Part shown: positions 9,709 to 20,093 of the stretch, piece by piece
Position numbering within the stretch: the stretch's first letter is position 1
Layout of the letters: every line of letters starts with the position of its first letter
DNA from: Cymodocea nodosa
Taxonomy: Eukaryota; Streptophyta; Magnoliopsida; Alismatales; Cymodoceaceae
Assembly (NCBI GenBank): GCA_036874045.1
Contig: CM072343.1
Span: 9,878,001-9,942,000, forward strand
Reading direction: 5' to 3'
Length of the DNA: 64,000 nucleotides
Notes under the pieces: generated by a model
Told to the model about the DNA's origin: nothing
Seen by the model: only the letters and a program-made list of their open reading frames with translations
Databases searched by the model: none
Program-made: the position numbers and the translations under genes

Positions 9709-11215
9709 TGGTGCTTTTTCGATCTAATTTGCATCCTACATAATCTACATCACTGTATCCTGCTAATATCAATTGATTCTGTGAAGAATAAAATAAGCCA
9801 AAGTCTTTGGTACCCTGTAGATATTTAAATATACGTTTAACTGCTTTTAAGTGTGATGCTTTTGGAGAGGCTTGATATCTTGCACAAGCACAAACACTAA
9901 ACATTATATCTGGTCTACTAGCTGTTAGATACAGAAGTGAACCAATAATGCCTCTGTATTTCTTTTGATCTACTAGAATGCCAGAAATGTCCTTATCAAG
10001 TTTTTCATTTGAGTTCATGGGAGTACTTGCTGCTTTGGATTTATCCATACCAAATTTTAAGAGAATCTCTTTACAAAATTTTTCTTGATTCAGAAAAATT
10101 CCATGCTGAAGTTGATGAATTTGTAATCCTAGAAAGAATTTTAATTCTCCCATAAGACTCATCTCAAATTCATTTTTCATTAAGATTTGAAAATCATGAC
10201 ATAGTTTCTCATGTGTGTCACCAAAAATGATATCATCCACGTATATTTGAATAATCAACATATGAGAACTTTCAGATTTGATGAATAAGGTGTTGTCTAC
10301 AGTTCCTATGTTAAACTGATTCTCAAGAAGGAAACTCTTCAGTTTATCATACCATGCACGTGGTGCTTGCTTCAAACCATAGAGAGCTTTATTCGGTTTG
10401 TATACATGGTTTGGATTTTCTTCATCTTCAAAACCTGGTGGCTGTTCTACATATACTTCTTCTTGTAGAATGCCATTAAGAAATGCACTTTTAACATCCA
10501 TCTGATAAAGCTTGACTTTCATACTTCTTACAAAGGCAAGTAACATTCTAATTGCTTCAAGTCTTGCAACAAGTGCAAAATTTTCTTCATAGTCGATTCC
10601 TTCCTGTTGGTTGTATCCCTGAGCAAGTCTAGCTTTATTTCTGATAATACTACCATTATTATCAAGTTTGTTCTTAAACACCCATTTAGTACCAATAATT
10701 GATTTTTCGATGGGCCTTTCAATCAAGTTCCAGACTTCATTTTTCTTGAACTGATTTAGTTCCTCTTGCATGGCCATGATCTAGTATTCATCATTGCAAG
10801 CATCTTCAACTGTTGAAAGTTCAAGTTCAGACACAAAAGCACAATAATTACAAATATTTTGAATTTTGCTTCTTGTTTGAACACCTTGATTTATATTCCC
10901 AATAATTTGTCCAATAGGATGTTCAGACTTTGTCTTCCACGCTTTTTCTGTCTCAGTAGGTGTAGGCAGTGTTGAACTATCCTTTTTCTGAGGAATTTTT
11001 TGATTTATTAATTCACTTTCACTTTCACTGTCTATTGTTAGCCTCTTCAATTTTCCTACCATGTCTTCATCAAAGAATACGTTTATTGACTCCTCTACTC
11101 TTCTTTCATGTTCAAAATAGACCATGTAGGCCTTGCTTCTTGAAGAGTATCCAACAAGTAGAGTAGGATCATATTTTGCATCAAATTTGTCCTTTTGATC
11201 CTTAGTGTTAAGCAC
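9709..11215 (-). pseudogene. Copia reverse transcriptase with integrase-RT linker (- strand)
   Basis: Reading on the - strand from 11215, the linker carries VGYSSRSKAYMVY and an acidic serine-rich stretch, and ends near the CNDEY just before a TAG at 10778-10780. RT then runs from [19 protein letters not shown] through [58 protein letters not shown] and the catalytic YVDDIIFG (near 10222-10245) to [17 protein letters not shown]. The RT core is continuous for about 350 codons. Damage is limited to the TAG (W to stop by comparison with family sequence) and the frameshift at the RNase H junction. Confidence 0.92.
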
Positions 11216-11224
11216 AAAGCATCT

Positions 11225-12352
11225 TTATCCAAAGACCTTAAAATATCCAACATTTGGTATTTTACCATACCATAGTTCAAAAGGTGTCTTATGTAGGATA
11301 GGTCTAAAGTGAGTTTTGTTTATAGAATAACATGCAGTATTTACAACTTCAGCCCATAGAGACTTTGGTAGATCAGATGCATTAAGAATTGCCCTTGCCA
11401 TTTCTTGTACTGATCTATTCTTCCTCTCTACAACTCCATTCTGAGCAGGAGTTCTTGGACATGAGAATTCATGCAGTATGCCAAAAGAATTGCATAATTC
11501 TTCAAATTCTGAATTTTCAAATTCACCTCCATGATCACTTCTGATCTTCTTCATGGTTGATTCTTTTTCATTTTGAATTCTAATACAGAGATGTTTGAAT
11601 TCATCACAGGCTTCATTCTTGTGTGTTAAGAAAATAACCCAACTGAATCTTGCATAATCATCAACTACCACTAAGGTATATTTTCTTCCTCCTAAACTGG
11701 CTGTCTGTGTAGGACCAAACAGATCCATATGCAATAGATCCAATGGTTGACGTGTGGCAATGTCTTCAATACTCTTGTGTGCTGATTTCTTTTGTTTTCC
11801 AATTGTACAGTCACTATACAATTTATCTCTCTTGAATTTGAGCTTAGGCACACCTCTAACAAGATCATGTTTGGTCAATTTTCTTATAAGTCTCATGTTT
11901 GCATGATTTAATATTTTATGCCATAACCATTCATCTTCATTAGAAGCAATTAAACATGCATCACTAGATATAATATCACATGGAAATTCCAAAGTATAAA
12001 TTGAATTATTTCTATATCCAGTAAATTTGATTTCATGTGTATCCTATTGTAATATAAAACAGTTTTCTATAGTAAAAAGTATATTGTAACATTTGTCACA
12101 TAATTGACCTACACTTAGCAGATTCTGTTTTAAACCATTTACATGTAAGACATTTTCTATTTTTCCATTTTCAGATGCAACATTTCCTATGGCAGTAATT
12201 CTACATTTTTCATTGTTACCAAACTTAACAAATCCTGAATTTATTGATTTAACAAATTCCAGAAGTCTTTTCTTACCTGTCATATGCTTTGAGCAACCAT
12301 TGTCAATGATCCACTTGGATGTTTGAGCTTTCTTGTCCATACAGTCCTGCAA
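11225..12352 (-). pseudogene. Copia protease and integrase (- strand)
   Basis: The protease region reads WIIDNGCSKHMTGKK. Copia protease normally has D-S-G here, so the active-site serine is replaced by asparagine. A stop near 12041 separates this from the integrase frame. The zinc-binding region keeps LWHKILNHANMRL but reads YSDC where CxxC is expected, so one cysteine is lost. The catalytic DDE residues are present in HMDLFGPT, RSDHGGEFEN and NGVVERKNRS. Another stop at about 11222 breaks the frame into the linker. Most of the element was therefore functional until fairly recently, but the combined lesions make this copy inactive. Confidence 0.9.
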
Positions 12353-12353
12353 G

Positions 12354-13560
12354 TCATGTTGAAATTAAGACTTTTGGAACCCATATCTTCTTAGGTCCAT
12401 CATTGTTAGTCCTCTGTATACTAAACCTGTTGCCTTTTGGTAGCCATATAGACGTAAATCTCTTCTTAATGATAAACACAGTTGTGCCATCTTTGTAAGA
12501 TCTAATTTTTCCACCACAGTAAGGGGTTTCCTGTGGTACAGCATACCCTAGGCCAAATTTACTTCTTCCTATTCTTTGAGATCCTATGATTTTGTTTAAA
12601 CTATTTTCACCCTTAGTAAATTTACATATAGTTTTCTTTAAATCAGTAACTTCAGATAACAGATTTTTATTTTCTTCTTTCAGATCAAAATTTTTACAAC
12701 TATAGCTATCCATTTTAGTTTTTAATTCCTTATTATCAACTAGGGCTTTTTCTAGTTCAGCAAAAACATCTTCTAGATAGGAATTTAAACTCTTTAATTC
12801 TTTCTTGTACTTCTTACATTTTACATATAAGTTATCTACTATATAGAGAAGACTATCTATATCTACATCATCATTTTCTTTTTCTGAGCAATAGGGAGAT
12901 GTAGAGCATACCTCTTGTGCAGCAAAGCACACGTTTGCAGATGCTTCCTCATCTAAGTCTGATGAGCTGCTGGATGAACTATTGTCATCCCAAGTGGCTT
13001 TCAAGGCTATTTTCTTCTTATTCTTCATTTTCCATTTCTGTTTGTCCTCCTCCTGTTGAAAAGGACAGTAAAGTTGAATGTGTCCCAGTTTCTTGCACTT
13101 GTAGCATGTAGGGACTTTTGGTTTTGAGGAGCTGGCTTTGCCTCCTTGTCTCATCATCCTTTTGAAGTTTCTAGCTAGTAGTAACACTTCATCCTCATTC
13201 GAACTTAGTTGATCTTCTGTTGAGGGAAAAGCTAGTTCTTTCTTTTTCTCTACTTTTCTTTCAATGACTCCTTCTTCTTTCCATTCCTTCATTTGGACTT
13301 CATGGGCTAAAAGGTTTCCCAACAAATCTTCAACTGAATAGTTATACAGATCCTTTGAATCTTGTATGGAAGTAGACTTCTGTTTCCATTCAACTGTCAG
13401 GCTCCTTAGGATCTTTTGTACCTATTCACGATTAGAAAAACTCCTCCCAAGGCCTCTTAGTTCATTCACAATTTCTATGAATCTAGAAAACATTTCAGTG
13501 ATACTTTCTTTTTCAAGCATTTTGAATAATTCATATTTTCTTAACAAAATGCCGATTTCA
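12354..13560 (-). pseudogene. Copia gag, N-terminus missing (- strand)
   Basis: The readable part starts near 13560 with sequence matching residues about 127 onward of the gag at 57160 (KYELFKM, then EMFSRF, KILRSL). A TAG interrupts it near 13420, and the long frame runs 13325-12354. A CCHC zinc knuckle CYKCKKLGHIQLYCP lies near 13067-13110. An acidic SSSSSS region and a coiled-coil segment with repeated KELK/EEN follow. The first about 120 residues, the 5' leader and the primer site are absent because the LTR fragment at 13561-14335 is fused directly to mid-gag. Confidence 0.88.
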
Positions 13561-14335
13561 CGTGAAAACACAGAGAAGTCGTTACTTTGATGTTAACTAA
13601 ACGAGTAACACAAGTATATATATAACTTAACGTTTCTAACTTAACGAGTTCCTCATGTGCCATTTCACGTGACAAGTACTGTAGCTAACTCAACGAACTA
13701 TGTCCGTTGTGTTATGATAACTCAACGAACCAGTAATAAATAAATGTTTTTATAATAAGAATTTTACCACGTGCAAAAATAACAACTTAAGTTTATAACG
13801 CTAACCTAACGCGTTGCCTTAGTGTTCAATATAGCAACTCAACGCGTTTAGTTATGTTAACTTAACGAGTTAAACATGTGCACCTCACGTGATACAATAC
13901 AACATTCGTAACTTATAATTTCACCATGTGTATAACACTAACTTAACGAGTTCGTCTCTTCTTTTACTCACTAACTTAACGAGTTATCACGTGACCTATT
14001 TTAACCTTTAAGCCTCTAACTTAATGAGTTCTCACGTGACCTTTATACAAACAAAACTCTAACTTAACGAGTTGTCTAAACGTGCACTGTTCATGATACA
14101 GAAGATATAACATTAAAACATATCATGCTTTTCAATAAAAAACACACGTTAACTTAACGTTTAGCTAAATGAGAAATTAATGCAACGAAACGACTAGTTA
14201 TTAACTTCAGATCTAATACAGACAAGTATTTATATCAGTAAGCTTTTTCTGTATTAATTGATGATTTTAATTTCTTTTCACAAGCAATAGTAATTGAGCA
14301 AATATGATTATTTTCATTCAGCACACATCATCAAA
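13561..14335 (-). repeat. S1-type copia LTR, truncated, fused to mid-gag
   Basis: On the - strand it begins TGTTGAGTATTTTTG at 14335 and matches the + strand S1 fragment at 6964-7279 and the LTR at 41155-42215. It holds a dense Box-2 array (CTAACTTAACGAGTT and relatives) with CACGTG cores between 13600 and 14170. Its downstream half, including the end CGATCCTACA, is missing. It differs from the S2 LTR at the other end of the element, so this is a recombinant rather than a proper LTR pair. Confidence 0.8.
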
Positions 14336-14654
14336 ACAAAAATACTCAACAGTTTCAGTTGAAAAGTAAAGTGTACTAACTAAATGTTATATTATGTAAG
14401 GTAACGTGTAAAACTACCTCTAGACAACATTTTACTTGTTAGGTTAGTTAACTCAATGAGTTATGCTTAAATATTTCTGGTACCTTGATTGAATAAACTT
14501 TATTCAATATTCATTTAAAAACCAAACCCAACTACTATACACGTTGTGTTAGTCGCCTAAAACCCTATTTAAACACTTATTACACGGGTACTTAGGTTAT
14601 TCGTAAACTTTGTCTAAAAATCTTTCCCACTTGTTTCTGTTACAACATGCGATA
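14336..14654 (+). promoter_or_regulatory. Conserved leader/promoter of MVSK ORF, copy 1
   Basis: From GTTTCAGTTG on it matches 48351-48669 and 62665-62984. Shared elements are GTGTACTAACTA, a Box-2 motif GTTAACTCAATGAGTTA near 14447-14463, a near-palindrome ATTGAATAAA-C-TTTATTCAAT at 14488-14508, and TATTTAAA at 14566-14573. The ATG follows 82 bases later. Conservation over three copies supports a real regulatory unit; promoter activity is inferred. Confidence 0.5.
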
Positions 14655-15109
14655 ATGGTCTCCAAGTTCTATAGAAGTTATGGCAAGGGAAAAGGCAAAG
14701 GCAAAGGAGGTGGAAAAGGAAAAGAAATAGACAATGATGAAGTTCCACGAGCTTGGTTTAAGAAAATACTTCAAGTGGACAAAAGGTTAGCAAAAATTTA
14801 TAGTGAATACTTCTTTCCTAAAGGAATACTGAATGAAGTTAGACTAGAACTTCATAATACTGATGAAAGTATTAAATACATGGGTATTCGAAGCAAAATT
14901 GACAGAGAATACAGAATGAAATGTGTTGAACTTGCATTTTTAGAATAGTATGCAAAATATATGGAAAAAAGTGTAGGTTCATCAAATAGAATTCTTCAAA
15001 CCCCTATCAACGGTACACGACTACATGCATTTGAGGAAGAACATGAATCTACTATTCCTACTCCTTTGTATTTAAAACAAAAATAAACAAATATTGCTGT
15101 GGATAAAAC
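14655..15109 (+). pseudogene. MVSK ORF copy 1, truncated (unrecognised family)
   Basis: I do not recognise this protein. The start is taken at ATG 14655, because MVSKFY is the point where all three copies agree. It opens with a lysine/glycine-rich tract (GKGKGKGGGKGKEI), then DEVPRAWFKKIL, the conserved YMGIRSKIDREYRMKCVELA and, after a TAG at 14946-14948, SVGSSNR. A further TAA occurs near 15084. Similarity to the other copies stops at about 15109 in VDKT, where gypsy sequence begins. The same LE-stop-YAKY TAG is present in copy 3 but not in copy 2. No membrane segment or enzyme motif is visible. Confidence 0.6.
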
Positions 15110-15448
15110 ATGATTTTTCAAATTCAGACTAGCATGCAGTTTCAATTTGAAAATAGATTCATTAGTTAGTTTGGAATGAATTGGTAAATTGTTGTATAGG
15201 TAATCTTGTATTTATACTGCATTATTCTTTAATTTTCTTCATTTAATTATTATTTATTCTTTCATTGTGTAGTCATTCTTTTATTAATATGGATTAAGGT
15301 TACTCACTTGGTTACTACTTTTTGCAGATTTAACTAATAGTGAATCACTTGAAGAGTTAGAAAAATTAAAAACAAAGGCTGGTAAAGATTAACTTAGTCA
15401 TTGATTCTTTTTCTCTTTTTTTTATCTGATTTAGAACTTATTTGCCAT
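15110..15448 (+). other. 5' remnant of gypsy-2 upstream of its pol
   Basis: No primer site or LTR is visible. It is AT-rich, with a pyrimidine tract and GCAG near 15318-15327 that resembles a 3' splice site, followed by a short frame LEELEKLKTKAGKD. The 5' LTR and leader of the element have been lost at the 15109/15110 junction. Confidence 0.4.
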
Positions 15449-16996
15449 GGATGATTGGTCAAGCCAGGTTGATGACTATTATGGCTATGATGAAAATGAC
15501 TTTATGCCATCTTGCTTTTCTTATTTTGCAAGTGATCATGTTACTAGGAATGCCCAAATGATATGCTTCATGAACAAATTTCTAGCATGCCATGTAAAGT
15601 ATTAGAATATGAAAGTAATCATCTTCCATGCATAAAATATGATACATATATTCACTATGATTTACCTAATCATGCATATGCATCTACTAGTAAATCTGAA
15701 AATTCTTATCATGCATCTAGTATAGATCTAAGTGAAGATATAGATAAATTTAATGCAATTATGGATAGCATTGCTAAAGAGAAATCTGTTAGTAGTTATA
15801 GTAAGAGTGTTTTTCATGCTGAACCAATTGATGTAGATGCAACATGTAATGACCTTGGAAAACAAATGGATGCATTTGTTACTTTTAGGTCAAGTAAGGA
15901 AGTAAGTAGGACTAGTGGTGAAATTCCTTTATCTGTAAGTCCTCTAGAGCCTTGCTACAATCCATCTAGAGTAGAAATTCTTGAAGATCCTATAGTTATC
16001 TCTAGAAGTGACAAGGGTAAGCAAGTAGCCGATGCCCCATTAGAATCATCTACTAGTGCTCCTTACCCCACTAGACTTAGAGTTGAATCAGGAGGAGAGA
16101 AGTTAGATAAGATTAGAGAAACCTTTGAGCAAGTGAGAGTGAGCATACCTTTATTGGAATTAATTCAACAAGTTCCCTCACATGCTAAGTTCTTAAAAGA
16201 TCTATGTACTAAGAAGAGAGCTAGGAAGATACCCAAGAGTGTGAGCTTAGCGGAAGCAAGCAGTTCTTATTTTTATGCTTATATCCCTAGAAAGTATAGT
16301 GATCCTGGGACTCCTACTATTTCATGCATTATAGGAAAAACTACTTTTGAAGGAGCTTTATTAGACCTAGGAGCTATAGTGAATGTTATGTCTTCTAGCA
16401 TTTATAAAGAATTAGGGTTAAACTGCTTGCAACCAACTAGGATAGTAATCTGCCTAGCTGATAGACCTTTTAGAACACCTCTTGGAGTAGTGGAAGACCT
16501 CCTAATTAAGGTTCAAGATTTTATTTATCCTATAGACTTCATAGTTATAGAAAACCGTCCCGTCATAGACCTTAAGAATAGTGCCTCATTAATTTTAGGT
16601 CGACCCTTTTTAGCAATAATTGACGCTTACATTGGTTGCAGGGAAGGTTTTATGCAAATCACCTGTGGGGATCAAAAGTCGCAATTAAATGTTTTTAATG
16701 TAGAAAGTGGCATGCAAGACCAATTAGAGGAAGAGTTTGAAGTTAACCTGGTTGATGTGTTTGAAGAAGTTAAAGATTCTTTTGAAGAGGATGAAGCCAG
16801 CCTTAATGTTGAAAATGATGAAGACTACTTTTCGGTATCAAGTGATTTTGAAGATGACACTTTCATGGAGATCAATGAAGCTAACCAAGTAGAAGTGGCT
16901 GAATCAAATGAAGTTGAGCTGGAAGAGCAAGCTCAAATAGAATTGAAATCGTTGCTTGTAGATCTGAAGTACGTATTCTTGGGAGAATGTGAGTAG
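15449..16996 (+). pseudogene. Gypsy-2 pol N-terminal region and protease (Athila/Calypso type)
   Basis: The likely start is ATG 15449 (MDDWSSQVDDYYGYDENDF), with a frameshift near 15550 into the long frame 15563-16996. The N-terminal about 170 codons have no gag domain and no zinc knuckle. The conserved pre-protease block follows (PYPTRL; IPLLELIQQVPSHAKFLKDL; CTKKRARKIPK). The protease has LLDLGAIVNVMSSSIY near 16360-16407; DLGA in place of D-T/S-G is usual for this plant lineage. LILGRPFLA near 16590-16617 is the second protease hallmark. A TAG at 16994 separates it from RT. Everything from 15563 to 19792 stays in one frame, broken only by stops. Confidence 0.9.
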
Positions 16997-18370
16997 TTGC
17001 TTGTTATTATCTCTGCCCATCTAACTAAGGATCAAGAAGCTCAGTTAGTTGAAGTGCTTAAGGAAAATAGAAGAGCCATTGGATGGACTATGGTGGATAA
17101 TAAAGGAATAAGCCCTTCTATTTGCACTCATAGAATTCATTTGGATCCTAGTTATGCTCCATCTAGGCAACCTCAGAGAAGACTAAATGTAAATATTAGG
17201 GAGGTAGTAAGAAAAGAAATTTTAAAATGGTTAGATCATGATATTATCTACCCTATTTCTGATAGTCCTTGGGTCAGCCCTATTTAGGTTGTTCCCAAGA
17301 AATCTAGTATTACAATGGTTAGGAATGCTAATGATGAGTTGGTTCCCACCAGAATGCAGACCAGGTGGAGAGTATGCATTGATTATAGGAAATTGAACAA
17401 TGCCACCCGTAAGGATCATTTTCCATTGCCCTTTATGGATCAAATGTTGGAGAAATTAGCGGGGTAAGAATTTTATTACTTTCTGGATGGCTATTCTAGT
17501 TACAACCAAATTCATGTTGTTTTAGAAGACCAAGAAAAGACAACATTTACTTGTCCTTTTGGAACTTTTGCATTTCGGCATATGCCTTTTGGATTGTGCA
17601 ATGCACTTGTGAAATTTCAATGTTGTATGATGGGTATTTTCTCAGATATGATTGAGAGATTCTTGGAAGTATTCATGGATGATTTCTTAGTATCGGGATC
17701 TTCCTTTGAATCATGCTTGAAAAATTTGAGAATGGTTTTGGAGAGATGTATAGAGAAAGATTTAGTGTTAAACTAGGAAAAGTGCCACTTTATGGTAAAA
17801 CGAGGAATTGTTTTAGGGCACATAGTTTCTAGTAAAGGATTAGAGGTGGATAAAGCAAAAGTGGATTTAATAGCAAACCTACCTCCACCTAAGACTGTTA
17901 GAGATGTAAGAGCATTTCTTGGCCATGCTAGATTTTATCGAAGATTTATTAAGGATTTTAACAAGATTGCTCAACCATTAAGTCGATTGTTAGCAAAGGA
18001 CACCAAATTTGATTTTTCTATAGATTGTGAAAAGGCGTTTGTTAAGTTGAAAGAGGCTCTATCCTTAGCTCCTGTTGTTCATGCACTGGATTGGTCCCAT
18101 CCTTTTCAGCTAATGTGTGATGCCTCTGATTATGCTTTAGGCGCAGTTCTTGGGCAAAAGATTGATAAGCTTCCTAGAGTTATCTATTATGCAAGTAGAA
18201 CATTGAATGATGCCTAGAAAAATTATACGGTAATAGAGAAGTAATTTTTAGCAATAGTGTTTGCCTTGGAGAAATTTAGACCTTGTTTGGTTGGCTCACA
18301 CACTATTGTCTATACTGATCATAGTGCTTTAAAGTATTTGTTGGCAAAATAAGATGCAAAACCTCGACTT
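16997..18370 (+). pseudogene. Gypsy-2 reverse transcriptase and RNase H
   Basis: Blocks in order: ISPSICTHRIHLDPSY, RREVVRKE-like EVVRKEILKWLDHDIIYPIS, VCIDYRKLNN, FLDGYSSYNQI (first catalytic Asp), MPFGLCNALVKFQ, FMDDFLVSG near 17671-17700 (catalytic DD), GHARFYRRFIKDF, and RNase H LMCDASDYALGAVLGQK near 18112-18162. In-frame stops occur at about 17285, 17465, 17774, 18215, 18242 and 18349. By comparison with the gypsy-A copy at 52829-55024 these replace His/Gln, Gln, Trp, Gln, Glu and Lys. There is no frameshift. The domain call is certain; the protein is not expressible as one piece. Confidence 0.92.
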
Positions 18371-19792
18371 ATGAGATGGATCTTATTGTTACAAGAATTT
18401 GATTTGGTAATTAAGGACAAAAGGGGTTGTGAAAATGTAGTTGCCGACCATCTATCAAGGCTATCTATTGGAGATTCTTCTGACATACCCATCAATGATG
18501 TTTTTCTAGATGAGCAGGTATTATCTATTAGTACTGAACCTTGGTATGCCAATATAGCAAATTATTTGGTCACTAAGAGAATACCACCCCATTGGTCTTC
18601 TGTTGACAGGAAGAGATTTATATTGAAATGTAAAGATTATTATTGGGATGACTCATACCTTTTTAAAGCATGTTCAGATTTAATTGTGAGAAGGTGCATC
18701 CCAGATTCTGAAGTGCTTAGTGTTCTCTCTTTATGTCATAATCAACCTAGGGGAGGGCATTTTGGTCCTACAAAGACTACTGCCAAGGTATTGCAATGTG
18801 GTTTCTTTTGGCCAACTCTAAATAAAGATGCTTTTAAGTATTGTAAGCATTGCACAGCATGTCAAAAAACCAAAAAAATGGGGAGAAGAGATATGATGCC
18901 TTTGAACCCCGTTATTGCGATTGATGCTTTTGATTTATGGGGTATCAATTTTATGGGTCTATTTCCAAACTCAAGAGGCTATTTGTATATCCTAGTAGCA
19001 GTGGATTACATGACCAAATGGATAGAGGCAATCCCCACAAGATGTAACAGCAACAAGGAAGTCTGTACTTTTGTAAAATCAAATATATTTTCAAGATTTG
19101 GAGTGCCCAAAGCTATAGTCAGTGATAATGGCACACACTTTTGCAATAGAAGTTTTGAGAACCTGTTGAGAAAGAATGGAGTGACACATAAACTTGCCAC
19201 GCCTTATCATCCTCAAACTAATGGGCAAGTTGAAAATGCAAACAGGTTAATTAAGCAAGTTCTAGAGAAACTAGTAAGTGCTACAAGAAAATATTGGGTT
19301 GATAAAGTGGATGATGTTCTGTGGGCATACCATACTGCATTTAAGACCAGTTTGGGTATGTCTCCTTATAGAGCTGTATATGGAAAAGCATGTCACTTAC
19401 TAGTAGAATTGGAACATAGGGCCATGTGGGCCATTAAGAAGTTAAATTTGGATTTTAAAGCAGTTAGGGACAAAAGGAAATTTGAACTGAATGAGCTAGA
19501 AGAGTTAAGGAATGAAGCATATGAGAATGCTAAGATTGCTAAGGAAAGAGCAAAAAATTTTCATGACAAAAGAATTTTAAGAAAAGAGTTTCAGTAGGGC
19601 CAGCAAGTTTTGTTATATAACTCTAGACTCCACCTTTTTCCAGGAAAGTTAAAATCTAGGTGGAATGGCCCATTTGTTATAAAGAGAGTCTACCCTTATG
19701 GAGCAGTGGATATTGAACATCTTAAAGATGGGCGAGTGATGAAGGTTAATGGCCAACGTCTCAAACTGTTTCTAAACAAGGCTGATTTGTGA
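18371..19792 (+). pseudogene. Gypsy-2 RNase H end and integrase
   Basis: It starts at [20 protein letters not shown] (end of RNase H) and continues into integrase. The zinc-binding region has [10 protein letters not shown] and CKHCTACQ. The catalytic core reads [10 protein letters not shown], where the family has GIDFMGPF, so the first catalytic Asp is Asn in this copy. The other two are present ([21 protein letters not shown]). The C-terminal domain has [19 protein letters not shown] and ends at [14 protein letters not shown], stop 19790-19792. One TAG at 19595 precedes the C-terminal domain. About 300 bases of AT-rich spacer without an LTR follow before the gag frame. Confidence 0.92.
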
Positions 19793-20093
19793 GAAGCAAG
19801 TAGTGTAGATTTGTGTGAAGTAGAATATAGTAGTTAGTCATTCTTTTCTTCTTTGTAAGTATCTATATTTTGTAGTGTGTATTTATTCTTTCTTTCTTTT
19901 TCATCAGTTATTCTTTTATGCATGTTTGTTTATAGTTGTTACGATGTTATTGTTTATAATTATTTTTCCTGTAATTTATCTTGTAACTACTTGGTATTTC
20001 AAAGTGGTACAATTGACAGCAACTACGAGATCCCGGTAAAATCTAAACTGAGCTATTTTACTTGCTATTCTTACTTGTAGTAGTTTTGCATTG

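Larger units (their letters stand above)
7280..14335 (-). mobile_element. Chimeric - strand Ty1/copia Sirevirus-type element
   Basis: Order on the - strand: S1-type LTR fragment, gag lacking its start, protease, integrase, RT, RNase H, three PPTs, S2 LTR. The two LTRs are from different families, and no env-like ORF lies between pol and the 3' LTR. Confidence 0.8.

Noticed and set aside
13600..14170. Evenly scattered short repeats suggestive of a CRISPR array
   Set aside because: The repeats are imperfect, in both orientations, of unequal spacing, and lie inside a plant LTR; no cas genes exist here.
20000..20060. Primer site between gypsy-2 integrase and gag (TTGGTATTTCAAAGTGG)
   Set aside because: It partly resembles a tRNA-Met primer site, but it does not match the gypsy type, no LTR end precedes it, and the match is short.
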